Of a stretch of 42,395 nucleotides of DNA, positions 8,963 to 16,056 are shown piece after piece. Source of the stretch: Jiangella asiatica (GTDB taxonomy: Bacteria; Actinomycetota; Actinomycetes; Jiangellales; Jiangellaceae). Where the stretch lies: NCBI RefSeq assembly GCF_004349065.1, contig NZ_SMKZ01000056.1:1-42395 (forward strand), read 5' to 3'. Made by a program: the position numbers and the translations under genes. Each line of letters opens with the position of its first letter. The stretch's first letter is position 1. Below the pieces are notes generated by a model that ran no database searches, was not told where the DNA came from, and worked only from the letters and a program-made list of their open reading frames with translations.

Positions 8963-9384
8963 GACGTCCTCCTCAGCGTGTCGATCGGCGCGAAGCTCAC
9001 GCCCTCCATGGTGGCGCTGCCCGGGAAGCCGACGAAGCCGAGCCCGTCGAAGGACACCTGGCAGCGGACCTCGACGCTGATGGTGCCGCCGGGCGCGAAC
9101 TGGCCGCCCAGGTCGATCGGCTGGCAGGTGACGCCGTCGGGTCGGGTGCTGTCGACGATGTCCTGCGCCGCAGCGCGGGCCGACCCTGCGTCGCGCTGCA
9201 GGGATGCCGCGCGGACCGCGTCGCGCGCCATGGCCTCGACGTCGCCGGAGCGGTCGACGTAGCGGCCGAGCCCGACGACCAGCATCATCACGGCGACGAG
9301 GATGGGCGCCAGGATGACGACCTCGACAGCCATGGAGCCCACCTCCTTTCTCGCCGCGCGTGCGGCCCGTCGCCTGATGCTCAT
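8959..9384 (-). CDS. TadE-like pseudopilin (second copy)
   Basis: This 141-residue protein has a basic N-terminus, a type IVb cleavage pattern (G16|SMAVE, with Glu at +5) and one long hydrophobic helix (about 19-42), followed by a mostly polar outer domain with two cysteines that could pair. These are the marks of TadE minor pseudopilins, which prime or cap Flp pili after processing by the prepilin peptidase. It overlaps both neighbours by four bases, so it is translated as part of the Tad operon. TadE and TadG-like proteins are hard to tell apart at this length; the Glu at +5 favours TadE. Confidence 0.82.
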   Translation of the reverse strand: MSIRRRAARAARKEVGSMAVEVVILAPILVAVMMLVVGLGRYVDRSGDVEAMARDAVRAASLQRDAGSARAAAQDIVDSTRPDGVTCQPIDLGGQFAPGGTISVEVRCQVSFDGLGFVGFPGSATMEGVSFAPIDTLRRTS

Positions 9385-9791
9385 AGGTCCGGTACGAACT
9401 GTTCGATGGGGCCTTCGATGGTCTGCGAGACCCTCGGTGCGAGGTCCTCGATGAGCTCGGTGGCCCGGCCGCTGACGGTCACCCTGACGTTGTCGCCGAT
9501 GGTCACCGCGTCGACCTCGATCTCGATGAGGTGGCCGTTGCCGACGGCCTCGGCGTACTCGCGGCCGCGAGCCTCGGCCGCGGCCAGCGCCGCCGGCGTG
9601 CCGCCGCCGATGCGGGCCTCCCGCGCGGCCTCGCGAGCCGCGGCGGCCGCGATCTGGTTGCCGTGCCAGGTCAGGGTGAACTGCACGATCACGAAGATGA
9701 TGAAGAACATGATCGGGGTGTACAGGGCGAGCTCGATCGAGCTCGCGCCCCGCTGTGTTCTCGACCGGTGTCGTTCGAATCGTGCCAGCAC
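9381..9791 (-). CDS. TadE-like pseudopilin (first copy)
   Basis: This 136-residue protein starts with a GTG and has a basic leader ending in QRG|ASSIE, the type IVb prepilin cleavage pattern with Glu at +5. A hydrophobic helix (about 22-44) and an alanine/arginine-rich amphipathic stretch follow (AAAAAREAAREAR at about 48-60), as in many actinobacterial TadE proteins. It should be cut by a TadV/CpaA-type peptidase and join the pilus as a minor subunit. The pilin gene lies 16 nt upstream, and a second TadE overlaps downstream. TadE membership is clear; its exact role among the pseudopilins is inference. Confidence 0.85.
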   Translation of the reverse strand: MLARFERHRSRTQRGASSIELALYTPIMFFIIFVIVQFTLTWHGNQIAAAAAREAAREARIGGGTPAALAAAEARGREYAEAVGNGHLIEIEVDAVTIGDNVRVTVSGRATELIEDLAPRVSQTIEGPIEQFVPDL

Positions 9792-9807
9792 GTCGGGTCC
9801 TCAGGCC

Positions 9808-10038
9808 TCAGGGCCCGCCGGGCGCGTCCGGGATGTCGATCGACTCGGCTTCGTCGGTGACCAGGTTGTAGATCACGACGCCGACGGCGGCGGCGAGTGC
9901 GACGAGGATCGCCGTGATGATCACGAACTCGATGGCGGAGGCACCGCGCTCGGGCGCGCGGCGGGCCCGGTCGGTGTGGATCTGCAGGCTCAGCAACAGC
10001 CAGCCCAGTGGCGTTGCCGGCGAGAGGTGGCGATTCAT
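9808..10038 (-). CDS. Flp-type (class IVb) pilin, long leader
   Basis: This 76-residue protein is the likely major pilin. The cleavage motif is ERG|ASAIEF: cut after G32, Glu at +5 and an aromatic residue at +6, as in Flp pilins. A hydrophobic helix (about 36-58) and a short acidic tail follow, giving a mature pilin of 44 residues. The 32-residue leader is unusually long and itself contains a hydrophobic patch (LGWLLLSLQI). The ATG is well supported by GGAG 8 nt upstream, so the long leader is unlikely to be a start-site error. The gene lies between tadC and the tadE genes, with a 45-nt gap upstream. A TadE-like minor pilin is the alternative reading. Confidence 0.82.
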   Translation of the reverse strand: MNRHLSPATPLGWLLLSLQIHTDRARRAPERGASAIEFVIITAILVALAAAVGVVIYNLVTDEAESIDIPDAPGGP

Positions 10039-10083
10039 GCTGGGGTCTCCTGGTCGTATGGTTCGGGTCGGTTCGGATGGATG

Positions 10084-11007
10084 TCAGCTCTGTTCGAGCA
10101 CTCCAATCAGCGCGGGATAGACGAGGAACAGCAGGAAGCCGACGCACAGCACGAGCTGCGCGACGAGCATGGACTGCGAGCGCTGCCCGGCCTTGCCCTC
10201 GACCTCGGCCAGCTCGCGGCGGCGCAGCGAGCCGGCCCGGGCGGCCAGCGACTCGCGCACCTTCGCTCCGTCCTCGGCCACCAGCGCCAGGGCGGCGGCG
10301 AGGTCGCGCAGCTCGTCGACGCCCACCTCGTCGCCCAGCTCGCCCAGCGCCGCCCACGGGGTGACGCCGTGCAGCCGGGCGGTGAGCAGGGTGTCACGGA
10401 TGCGCACCATGGCCCAGCCGTCGCTGAGCGACGACGCCGCCTGCAGGGCCTCCGGCACGCCGCGGCCGCCGGCCAGGTTCATGGCCACCAGGTCGAGGAA
10501 CGAGCCGACGACGTGGCGGAAGTCGCGACGGCGGTCCGCGGCGTTGGAGCGCACGGTCAGGGTCGGGAGGACCGCGAAGATCATGGCCAGGACGATGCCC
10601 AGCACGGCCGAGGCCGGGATGCCGATGTTGACCTGGGCGACGGACAGGATGGCCGCCACCACCAGCGGCATCAGGAACCCGGCCAGCGCGCTGAGCACCG
10701 TGGTGGCCAGGTGACCCTCCAGGGTCCTGCCCATGAGCGAGAGGTCGCGGCGGATCGAGCCGAGGTTGATGCCGACGCCTTCCAGCGCTTCGCGCAGCTG
10801 CCCGCCGAAGCGGCGCATCGCCGCGGACTCGCCGCCCTGCCCGGAGACGGCCGCGCTGGACACCAGCTGCTCGCGGCGGGCCCGGGACCGTTCGGCGTCG
10901 AGCCTGGCCAGCGCTGCGGCCGGGTTGACCCGCTGCGTGGACAGCATGAGGCCGAGCAGCAGCACGCCGGCGCCGACGACCGCGCCGGCCAGCAGGATCA
11001 ACGTCAT
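10084..11007 (-). CDS. tadC: TadC-like pilus platform protein (T2SS F family)
   Basis: This inner-membrane platform protein of the Tad secretion system belongs to the type II secretion F/GspF family and is 307 residues long. It has an N-terminal membrane segment (about 3-23), a central hydrophobic pair (about 100-155) and a C-terminal segment (about 280-303), with the cytoplasmic helical F domain between them (LDLVAMNLAGGRGVPEALQ region). The frame stays open further upstream, but I place the start at the ATG overlapping the tadB stop (ATGA), the same arrangement seen at other junctions here. TadB and TadC together form the platform that the TadA ATPase drives. Confidence 0.88.
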   Translation of the reverse strand: MTLILLAGAVVGAGVLLLGLMLSTQRVNPAAALARLDAERSRARREQLVSSAAVSGQGGESAAMRRFGGQLREALEGVGINLGSIRRDLSLMGRTLEGHLATTVLSALAGFLMPLVVAAILSVAQVNIGIPASAVLGIVLAMIFAVLPTLTVRSNAADRRRDFRHVVGSFLDLVAMNLAGGRGVPEALQAASSLSDGWAMVRIRDTLLTARLHGVTPWAALGELGDEVGVDELRDLAAALALVAEDGAKVRESLAARAGSLRRRELAEVEGKAGQRSQSMLVAQLVLCVGFLLFLVYPALIGVLEQS

Positions 11008-11870
11008 GTCCGCACCTCGCCCTGGTCGGCGGCGGTGACGAGGAAGCGGGCCGGCATCTCGAACTTCGCCAGCCTGCGCATCCACAGGAAGCCGACGGCG
11101 AAGATCAGGATGACCACGCCGAGGACGATCTGCCCAACCGGTGTGGAGTACGGCTCGACGTAGTCGCGGTTGAGCAGCGACAGGCCGACCATGAAAAACA
11201 GGCTCACCGCCACGACGATCTGCACTGAGCGGCGGGTGCTGGCACGCCCTGCCATGACCCGCTGGCGCATGTCGAGCTCGGCGCGGGCGGAGTCGGCGAG
11301 CGAGCTGAGCACCTGGCGCAGACCCGGACCGCGCAGCCGCGCGTTGAGGATCAGCGCGGACACCACGAGGTCGGCGCTGGCGTCGTCGAGGTCGTCGGCG
11401 AAGCGCTGCAGGGCCTCGGGCATGGGCATGCGGATGCGCAGCCGGTCGGCCAGCATGCGCAGCTGCGGCTGGATGGACGGCGACGCTGCGTAGACCGTCG
11501 CCGGGATGGCCTGCTCGAGGCCGACGGCACCGGCGATGGTGTCGCGCAGCGACTCCGTCCACGACGCGAGGCCCTCCAGGCGCGCGATCGAGCCGCGCTC
11601 CTCGCGGGCACCACCGAACAGCGCCGGCCAGAACGCCACCAGCAGGCCACCGCCGATGGCCGCGACCGGCCAGCGGGTCAGTGCCAGCGTCGCCACGCCG
11701 GCGCCGATGCCGAACACCGTCTGCCGGCCGAGCATCTCGACCAGCGAACGGTGACTGGTGGAGGGTGTCGGCGGCTTCGGCTCGCTGCCCCGCACCGCCA
11801 CCACGAGCAGCAGCACCGAGGCGCCGACGGCGGCGCCGAGCAGCGTGATGAGCAGGATGGTGGGGCTCAC
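11004..11870 (-). CDS. tadB: TadB-like pilus platform protein (T2SS F family)
   Basis: This 288-residue member of the type II secretion F family is the first of two adjacent platform proteins. A membrane segment lies at about 5-25, a hydrophobic pair at about 60-90 and two more after about 215, around a cytoplasmic F domain with the usual RMRMPMPEALQRFADDLD-like helices. The GTG start overlaps the tadA stop by four bases, and its stop overlaps tadC. It is predicted to anchor TadA at the cytoplasmic membrane and to extract pilin from the membrane. B or C is assigned from position after tadA; the sequence alone gives F-family membership. Confidence 0.88.
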   Translation of the reverse strand: MSPTILLITLLGAAVGASVLLLVVAVRGSEPKPPTPSTSHRSLVEMLGRQTVFGIGAGVATLALTRWPVAAIGGGLLVAFWPALFGGAREERGSIARLEGLASWTESLRDTIAGAVGLEQAIPATVYAASPSIQPQLRMLADRLRIRMPMPEALQRFADDLDDASADLVVSALILNARLRGPGLRQVLSSLADSARAELDMRQRVMAGRASTRRSVQIVVAVSLFFMVGLSLLNRDYVEPYSTPVGQIVLGVVILIFAVGFLWMRRLAKFEMPARFLVTAADQGEVRT

Positions 11871-13171
11871 GCGATCACCTGACCGGCGTGCGCGTCGTAG
11901 CCGACGGCGATGAGGTCGTCGATGCAGGCGATGGGCGCGGCCGGAACCGCGACGCCGTCGGGGCCCGAGGCGAAGATCTCGCTGGACAGCACCCGGCCGT
12001 CGACGCCGTTGATCTCGCGGATGCTGGAGACGAAGCGGCGCAGCCGGCCGCCCTCGGAGAACTCGTTGCGCTTCTCCACGAAGACGACGAAGTCGATGGC
12101 GCCGGCCACGAGCATCATGGTCGCCTCGACCGGCAGCCGCTCCACCGACTGGATGGCGTAGGTCGAGATGCGGTTGAACACCTCGATCGAGCTGTTGGCG
12201 TGGATGGTCGACAGCGACCCGTCGTTGCCTTGGCTCATCGCGTTGAGCATGGTGACGATCTCGTCGCCGAGCACCTCACCGACGATGACCCGGCTGGGGT
12301 TCATGCGCAGGCTGCGGCGGACCAGCTCGGCCATGGTGATGGCGCCCTGGCCCTCGGAGTTGGGCAGCCGCTCCTCGAACGCGACGACGTTCGGGTGCAG
12401 GTCGGCGAACTCGCCCAGCCCGAGCTCGAGCGCCCGCTCGACGGTGATGAGCCGCTCAGCCGCCGGGATCTCGTTGGCCAGCGCGCGCAGCATCGTCGTC
12501 TTGCCGGCGTTGGTGGCCCCGGCGATCATGATGTTCTTGCGGGCGGCGACCGCCGCGGACAGGAACGCCGCGAGCTCGTCGGTGACCGAGCCGTATCGGA
12601 CCAGGTCGTCCAGGTGCACGCGGGACAGCCGCGCGCGCCGGATGGAGATGGACGGCCGGGCGCACACCCCCATGACGGCCGAGAGCCGGCTGCCGTCGGG
12701 CAGCCGCAGGTCCAGCTGAGGGTTGGCCGAGTCGAACGGCCGGCTGGTGAGGCCGGAGTAGGCGCCGAGGATCTGGACCAGCTCGACCAGCTCGTCGTCG
12801 CTCTCGGCGACCGGCGCGCCGAGCACCTCGCGGCCGTCGGCGTACTGGATGAACACCTGGTCGCAGCCGTTGATGTCGATGTTCTCGACGTCGAGGTCGT
12901 CCAGCAGCGGCTGCAACCGTCCGACGCCGAAGAGCGCGGCGTGGATGCCGGAGGAGATCTCCTCCTCTTCCTCCGCCGACGGCGGGGTGCGGCCGGCGGC
13001 GATCTCGGCGCGGGCGTGCGAGTCGAGGACCCGGCCGATGACGGCCCGGGCGAACTGCCGCTCGTCCTCGGACGACATGGGCGGGATGCCGTTGGCGGCG
13101 TCGTCGCGGCGCTGCCGGGCGAGGGTGTCGGCGACTTCTTCGCGGAGGGTGCGGACGAGGTTCTGATCCAT
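11867..13171 (-). CDS. tadA: TadA/CpaF pilus assembly ATPase
   Basis: This hexameric secretion ATPase (VirB11/GspE superfamily, CpaF group) powers Flp pilus assembly at the inner face of the membrane. The 434 residues comprise an acidic N-terminal helical region (1-80), a domain with the DVENIDINGCDQVFI motif (about 94-108), and a RecA-like domain with Walker A GATNAGKTT (218-226), an Asp-box region and Walker B RVIVGEVLGDE (about 293-303). A QGNDGSLSTIHANS His-box follows. Every motif needed for ATP hydrolysis is present. It lies 6 nt after the CpaE-like gene and overlaps tadB. Single-ATPase Tad systems use this enzyme for assembly and sometimes for retraction. Confidence 0.95.
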   Translation of the reverse strand: MDQNLVRTLREEVADTLARQRRDDAANGIPPMSSEDERQFARAVIGRVLDSHARAEIAAGRTPPSAEEEEEISSGIHAALFGVGRLQPLLDDLDVENIDINGCDQVFIQYADGREVLGAPVAESDDELVELVQILGAYSGLTSRPFDSANPQLDLRLPDGSRLSAVMGVCARPSISIRRARLSRVHLDDLVRYGSVTDELAAFLSAAVAARKNIMIAGATNAGKTTMLRALANEIPAAERLITVERALELGLGEFADLHPNVVAFEERLPNSEGQGAITMAELVRRSLRMNPSRVIVGEVLGDEIVTMLNAMSQGNDGSLSTIHANSSIEVFNRISTYAIQSVERLPVEATMMLVAGAIDFVVFVEKRNEFSEGGRLRRFVSSIREINGVDGRVLSSEIFASGPDGVAVPAAPIACIDDLIAVGYDAHAGQVIA

Positions 13172-13177
13172 GGTGCA

Positions 13178-13957
13178 TCAGCTCCTTGCCGAGATCCGCG
13201 TCCGGGTCACGGCCAGCGCGCGGATCGACTCGCTCAGCTCGCGTGCGGAGCGGATCAGCAGCGAGCGGTCAATGCGGCGGTTCCACCGCCCGGCCAGCGC
13301 GCCGGCGGCCTTGGCGTCGTCGGCGATGCGGCCCAGGACGGCGACCTGGTGGCCGTCGTGCTGGAGCAGGCGGTCCAGGTCGCGGGTCGACGAGCTGTCG
13401 GAGCTGTCGGTGATCAGCACGATGCCGACCGGCGTGCTGCCGGCCCTGCCGATCTGCAGCGGCTCGGCCATCCAGCGCAACCGCTCACGCAGGTGCGCGT
13501 AGTACTCCACCCCCGGGCGGACCGCGAACACGACGGCGTCGGCGCCGGTCAGGATGGGCAGCAGCGGGGTGCCGGGGACGATGCGGCCGCAGTCGACCAG
13601 CACGTCCGCGGACAGGCCGTGCAGCATGGTCCCCAGCGCCGGCCACACCGAGCCGATGCCGGTGAGCTGCTCGGGGCGCGTCACCCCGGCCAGCACCTCC
13701 AGGCCGCCGTCGGCTGTCTGCAGGTGCTCACCCATGGCCGCCTCGGTGACGCCCCGGCGGGCGGCCGCGGCCAGCGACAACAGGCCTCGCTCGGGGTCCA
13801 GCGGCTCACCCTCGGCGTTGCGGTGACGCAGGGCGAAGTCGCCGCCGGCGGGGTCGAAGTCGGCGACCACGACATCCGTCGGCCAGATGGCGCCCAGGGC
13901 GTTCACCGCCGTGGTCACGCCCGGGGAACCCTTGGCGGACGCGAACGCGATCAGCAC
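13178..13957 (-). CDS. CpaE/TadZ-like MinD-family ATPase
   Basis: This 259-residue P-loop protein of the ParA/MinD type has a deviant Walker A (AKGSPGVTT, residues 8-16) and an acidic motif DFDPAGGD (33-40). In Tad systems the CpaE/TadZ protein localises the machine, often at a pole. The N-terminal receiver-like domain of classical CpaE is absent, so this is the short actinobacterial form. I start it at the GTG at 13957 because AGGAGGAG lies directly upstream and the previous gene stops 4 nt before it. The upstream extension of the same frame overlaps the cpaB coding sequence and looks like chance coding. Confidence 0.85.
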   Translation of the reverse strand: MLIAFASAKGSPGVTTAVNALGAIWPTDVVVADFDPAGGDFALRHRNAEGEPLDPERGLLSLAAAARRGVTEAAMGEHLQTADGGLEVLAGVTRPEQLTGIGSVWPALGTMLHGLSADVLVDCGRIVPGTPLLPILTGADAVVFAVRPGVEYYAHLRERLRWMAEPLQIGRAGSTPVGIVLITDSSDSSSTRDLDRLLQHDGHQVAVLGRIADDAKAAGALAGRWNRRIDRSLLIRSARELSESIRALAVTRTRISARS

Positions 13958-13961
13958 GAGG

Positions 13962-14693
13962 TCACTCCTCCTCGGCGGCGAGCGGCGCGCCGCGCTCAAC
14001 CAGCGTCACGACCAGCTGGTTGAGCGCCGCGAGCCCGGCCACCTCGGCCTCGTCCTCACGGTCGACGACGAAGGTCGCCACCACGCCGGTGGCGCCGTTC
14101 TCCGCCGCCTGGCCCTCGACCGTGTACACCGAGCTCACGCGGGCGTCCTCGACGACGACCTCGCCGGACCCGCTGACGATGGAGACGAGGTCGACGACGT
14201 CGCCCTCGCGGAGCCCGCCGGCGGGCAGGAAGCCGGGCGCCAGCGACGCGCCGACCGCGGCTCGGCCCTCGGTCATCAGCCCGGCGCCGGCGAGCATGGT
14301 GGTGTCGAGCAGCTGGCCGCTCACGAGCTCGACCCTGGCGTACTGGCCGACCACCTGGTCCAGCTGCGACTCGGGGATGAGGTCGGTGTCCTCGGAGGCG
14401 ACCTGCGTGGTGTCGAGGTGCTCCTCGGTGATCTGCTGGCCGGCGGCGACGTCGCCGCGCAGCACCAGCACGGGGGTGCGCTCGTCGACCCGCATCGCCA
14501 ACAGCGCCGCGATGGCCGCACCGCCGGCGATGAGCAGCACGGCCAGCGCCGCCAGCGCCGGGCGGCGCTGCCGGGGCGGCGCCGGCAGCCGGGTGCTGTC
14601 GGAGCGGACCCGCTGATTGCTGCGGATGCCGCGCTGCTCTCGGGCGCGCTGCCGCTCGCTCGCTGCGTCTGTGGTCTGCGTTGTCCCCGCCAT
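13962..14693 (-). CDS. CpaB-like SAF-domain pilus assembly protein
   Basis: This is the first gene of the Tad operon, 243 residues long. A basic N-terminal tail (1-45) is followed by one membrane segment (about 46-67) and then a SAF/antifreeze-like domain with the pattern VLVLRGDVAAGQQITEEHL (about 75-93). The rest is a beta-rich RcpC/CpaB-like region that should lie outside the membrane. CpaB/RcpC proteins are periplasmic or wall-side partners of the Flp secretion channel; actinomycetes lack an outer-membrane secretin, so the role here may be wall contact. The ribosome binding site is modest (AGAGG, 7 nt). The 454-bp region upstream carries the operon leader. Confidence 0.85.
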   Translation of the reverse strand: MAGTTQTTDAASERQRAREQRGIRSNQRVRSDSTRLPAPPRQRRPALAALAVLLIAGGAAIAALLAMRVDERTPVLVLRGDVAAGQQITEEHLDTTQVASEDTDLIPESQLDQVVGQYARVELVSGQLLDTTMLAGAGLMTEGRAAVGASLAPGFLPAGGLREGDVVDLVSIVSGSGEVVVEDARVSSVYTVEGQAAENGATGVVATFVVDREDEAEVAGLAALNQLVVTLVERGAPLAAEEE

Positions 14694-14784
14694 GAGCTTG
14701 CCTCTACCGCTCCCGCCTCGTCACGTTCCCGGCGACGTCGCGTCAGCCGGCCCGAGTTCTGCTTCGGGACGACCGGGCACAGCT

Positions 14785-14818
14785 GGGGGCGCGCCGACGT
14801 GGCACCCGGCGCGCCCCC
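14785..14818. promoter_or_regulatory. Strong GC hairpin in the Tad operon leader
   Basis: The arms GGGGGCGCGCCG (14785-14796) and CGGCGCGCCCCC (14807-14818) pair perfectly over 12 bp around a 10-nt loop. The element lies about 92-125 nt upstream of the cpaB start. It is not followed by a T-run in either direction (only TT on the plus strand), so it is not a clear terminator. It may be a leader structure acting on Tad operon expression, or a block to transcription toward ndk. Confidence 0.5.
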
Positions 14819-14971
14819 TTCGGACGCGTCGGAGTCGAGCCATCCCCGCTGCCCCCTGGACGTTTCGGGGGAACCTTACCTTGGAATCACGACCGAGGTC
14901 ATGCCTCGCCCATTCATCCACGTCAACTCTCGACCGAACCGTGATCGCCGGCCATCGCACGACCACACTTC

Positions 14972-14984
14972 GGACCTCAGGTCC
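14972..14984. promoter_or_regulatory. 13-bp palindrome, possible operator
   Basis: GGACCT (14972-14977) and AGGTCC (14979-14984) form a perfect palindrome around one central base. It lies between the divergent Tad operon and ndk starts, about 165 bp from ndk. A dimeric repressor could bind it; no regulator can be assigned. Confidence 0.3.
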
Positions 14985-15147
14985 AGACTGTGGATTCCCG
15001 GACCGTTTCCAGGACTGTACGGCAGCCCGCTTTCACGCCGCTTTCACCCGGCGTCCACCGGCAACCTGAGCGCGCTCGGCCCGGCGGCGACGGATACTGT
15101 CTCTGTCTCTGCACATTGCCGTACTACTCGAACGCACTGGAGACCTC

Positions 15148-15555
15148 GTGTCCGAGCGCACGCTCGTCCTGATCAAGCCCGACGCCGTCCGGCGCGGCCT
15201 GATCGGGCAGATCCTGGCCCGCTACGAGCGCAAGGGCCTGTCCATCGTGGCGATGGACCAGCGCACCATCGACCCCACCCTGTCCGACGCGCACTATGCC
15301 GAGCACGTCGAGAAGCCGTTCTATCCCGCGCTGCGCGAGTTCGTCACCGGCGGTCCGCTGGTGGCGCTGGTGCTCGAGGGCGACCAGGCGATCGACGTCG
15401 TCCGCGCGATGAACGGCGCCACCGACGGGCGCAAGGCGGCCCCGGGGACCATCCGCGGCGACCTCGCCCTGTCGAACTCGGAGAACCTCGTGCACGCCTC
15501 GGACTCCGCCGACGCCGCCAAGCGCGAGCTCGACCTCTGGTTCCCCGGCCTCTGA
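15148..15555 (+). CDS. ndk: Nucleoside diphosphate kinase
   Basis: Ndk transfers the gamma phosphate of ATP to nucleoside diphosphates through a phosphohistidine, balancing NTP and dNTP pools in the cytoplasm. The 135-residue length is normal. The N-terminal RTLVLIKPDAVRRGLIG block, the AAPGTIRGDLA loop (97-107) and the catalytic histidine in NLVHASDS (H116) are all present. The GTG start has GGAG five nt upstream. It follows the usual actinobacterial order valS-folC-DUF4233-ndk but is transcribed convergently to those genes. The sequence between the NG-A-T loop and the catalytic site is slightly divergent (GATDGRK), with no lost key residue. Confidence 0.97.
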   Translation: MSERTLVLIKPDAVRRGLIGQILARYERKGLSIVAMDQRTIDPTLSDAHYAEHVEKPFYPALREFVTGGPLVALVLEGDQAIDVVRAMNGATDGRKAAPGTIRGDLALSNSENLVHASDSADAAKRELDLWFPGL

Positions 15556-15570
15556 TTTCCCCCACCCGCC

Positions 15571-15650
15571 CGAAATGATCACGTTCAGCACGAGATTTCG
15601 TGCCCCACCATGCTTGTGAGCCTGGTGCGTCACACAAAATCCTGGTGACG
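15571..15650 (+). repeat. Dispersed intergenic repeat, copy 1
   Basis: This stretch shares 52 of its first 57 bases with 40363-40419, and an identical CCTGGTGA block recurs at the same offset in both copies. It contains a small hairpin (arms GCACGA and TCGTGC, 4-nt loop) near 15589-15604 and two CCTGGTG motifs. It lies between the convergent ends of ndk and the DUF4233 gene, where the hairpin could also act in transcript ending. Confidence 0.8.
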
Positions 15651-15705
15651 TGACACCTTGGGCGGTGGCCGTCGTCGCGGTCGCGGAGCTTCGGAGACGC
15701 CGGCG

Positions 15706-16056
15706 TCAGGCGTCGCCGTCGCGGGCGGCGGCCTCCCGGGCGGCCTTGACCCGCTCGACCTCCGGGCCGATGCGCAGCAGCACGAACCACATGAGCGCGA
15801 AGATGCCGGCCAGCACGAGCATCGCGGGCACGACGATCCCGGTGGCCAGCGCCGCCACCTGGGCCACCGACCCGACGACGTAGCCCGGCCGGCCGCGCCG
15901 CACCATGCCGGCTCCGAGGACGCACAGCACAGCCACCGCGCCACCGCCCAGCCAGGCCGCCCCGGTGCCGACATCGGAGACGTTGATGGCCACCGGCACC
16001 GCCAGCAGCACGACGAGCGCCTCCACGGACAGGATCATCGCAGCGATGCGGGTCAC
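15706..16056 (-). CDS. DUF4233 small membrane protein
   Basis: This 116-residue protein has about four hydrophobic segments (near 5-25, 33-50, 58-75 and 78-95) and a charged C-terminal tail (VERVKAAREAAARD). It matches the DUF4233 family by size, topology and position directly after folC, a link conserved in many actinobacteria. The GTG start overlaps the folC stop by four bases (GTGA), so the two are translationally coupled. Its function is not known; no catalytic motif is visible. Confidence 0.85.
   Translation of the reverse strand: MTRIAAMILSVEALVVLLAVPVAINVSDVGTGAAWLGGGAVAVLCVLGAGMVRRGRPGYVVGSVAQVAALATGIVVPAMLVLAGIFALMWFVLLRIGPEVERVKAAREAAARDGDA

Larger units (their letters stand above)
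14694..15147. other. Divergent intergenic region between the Tad operon and ndk
   Basis: No convincing gene is present in these 454 bp. Base composition is less extreme around 14870-15010. The region holds a 12-bp-stem hairpin (14785-14818) and a 13-bp palindrome (14972-14984), both listed separately. TAAGGT, read on the minus strand just upstream of the hairpin, is a possible -10 for the Tad operon. TACTGT near 15095 is a possible -10 for ndk. Neither has a good -35. Confidence 0.6.

Noticed and set aside
11888-14023. Plus-strand 711-codon open frame opposite tadA and cpaE
   Set aside because: It spans two well-identified Tad genes and has no domain of its own.
15344-15925. Minus-strand frames across the intergenic repeat that would code for similar peptides at both copies
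   Set aside because: The shared peptide comes only from the shared DNA repeat; the frames run into ndk or DUF4233 shadow sequence and have no start context. A DNA repeat explains them better than a small gene family.
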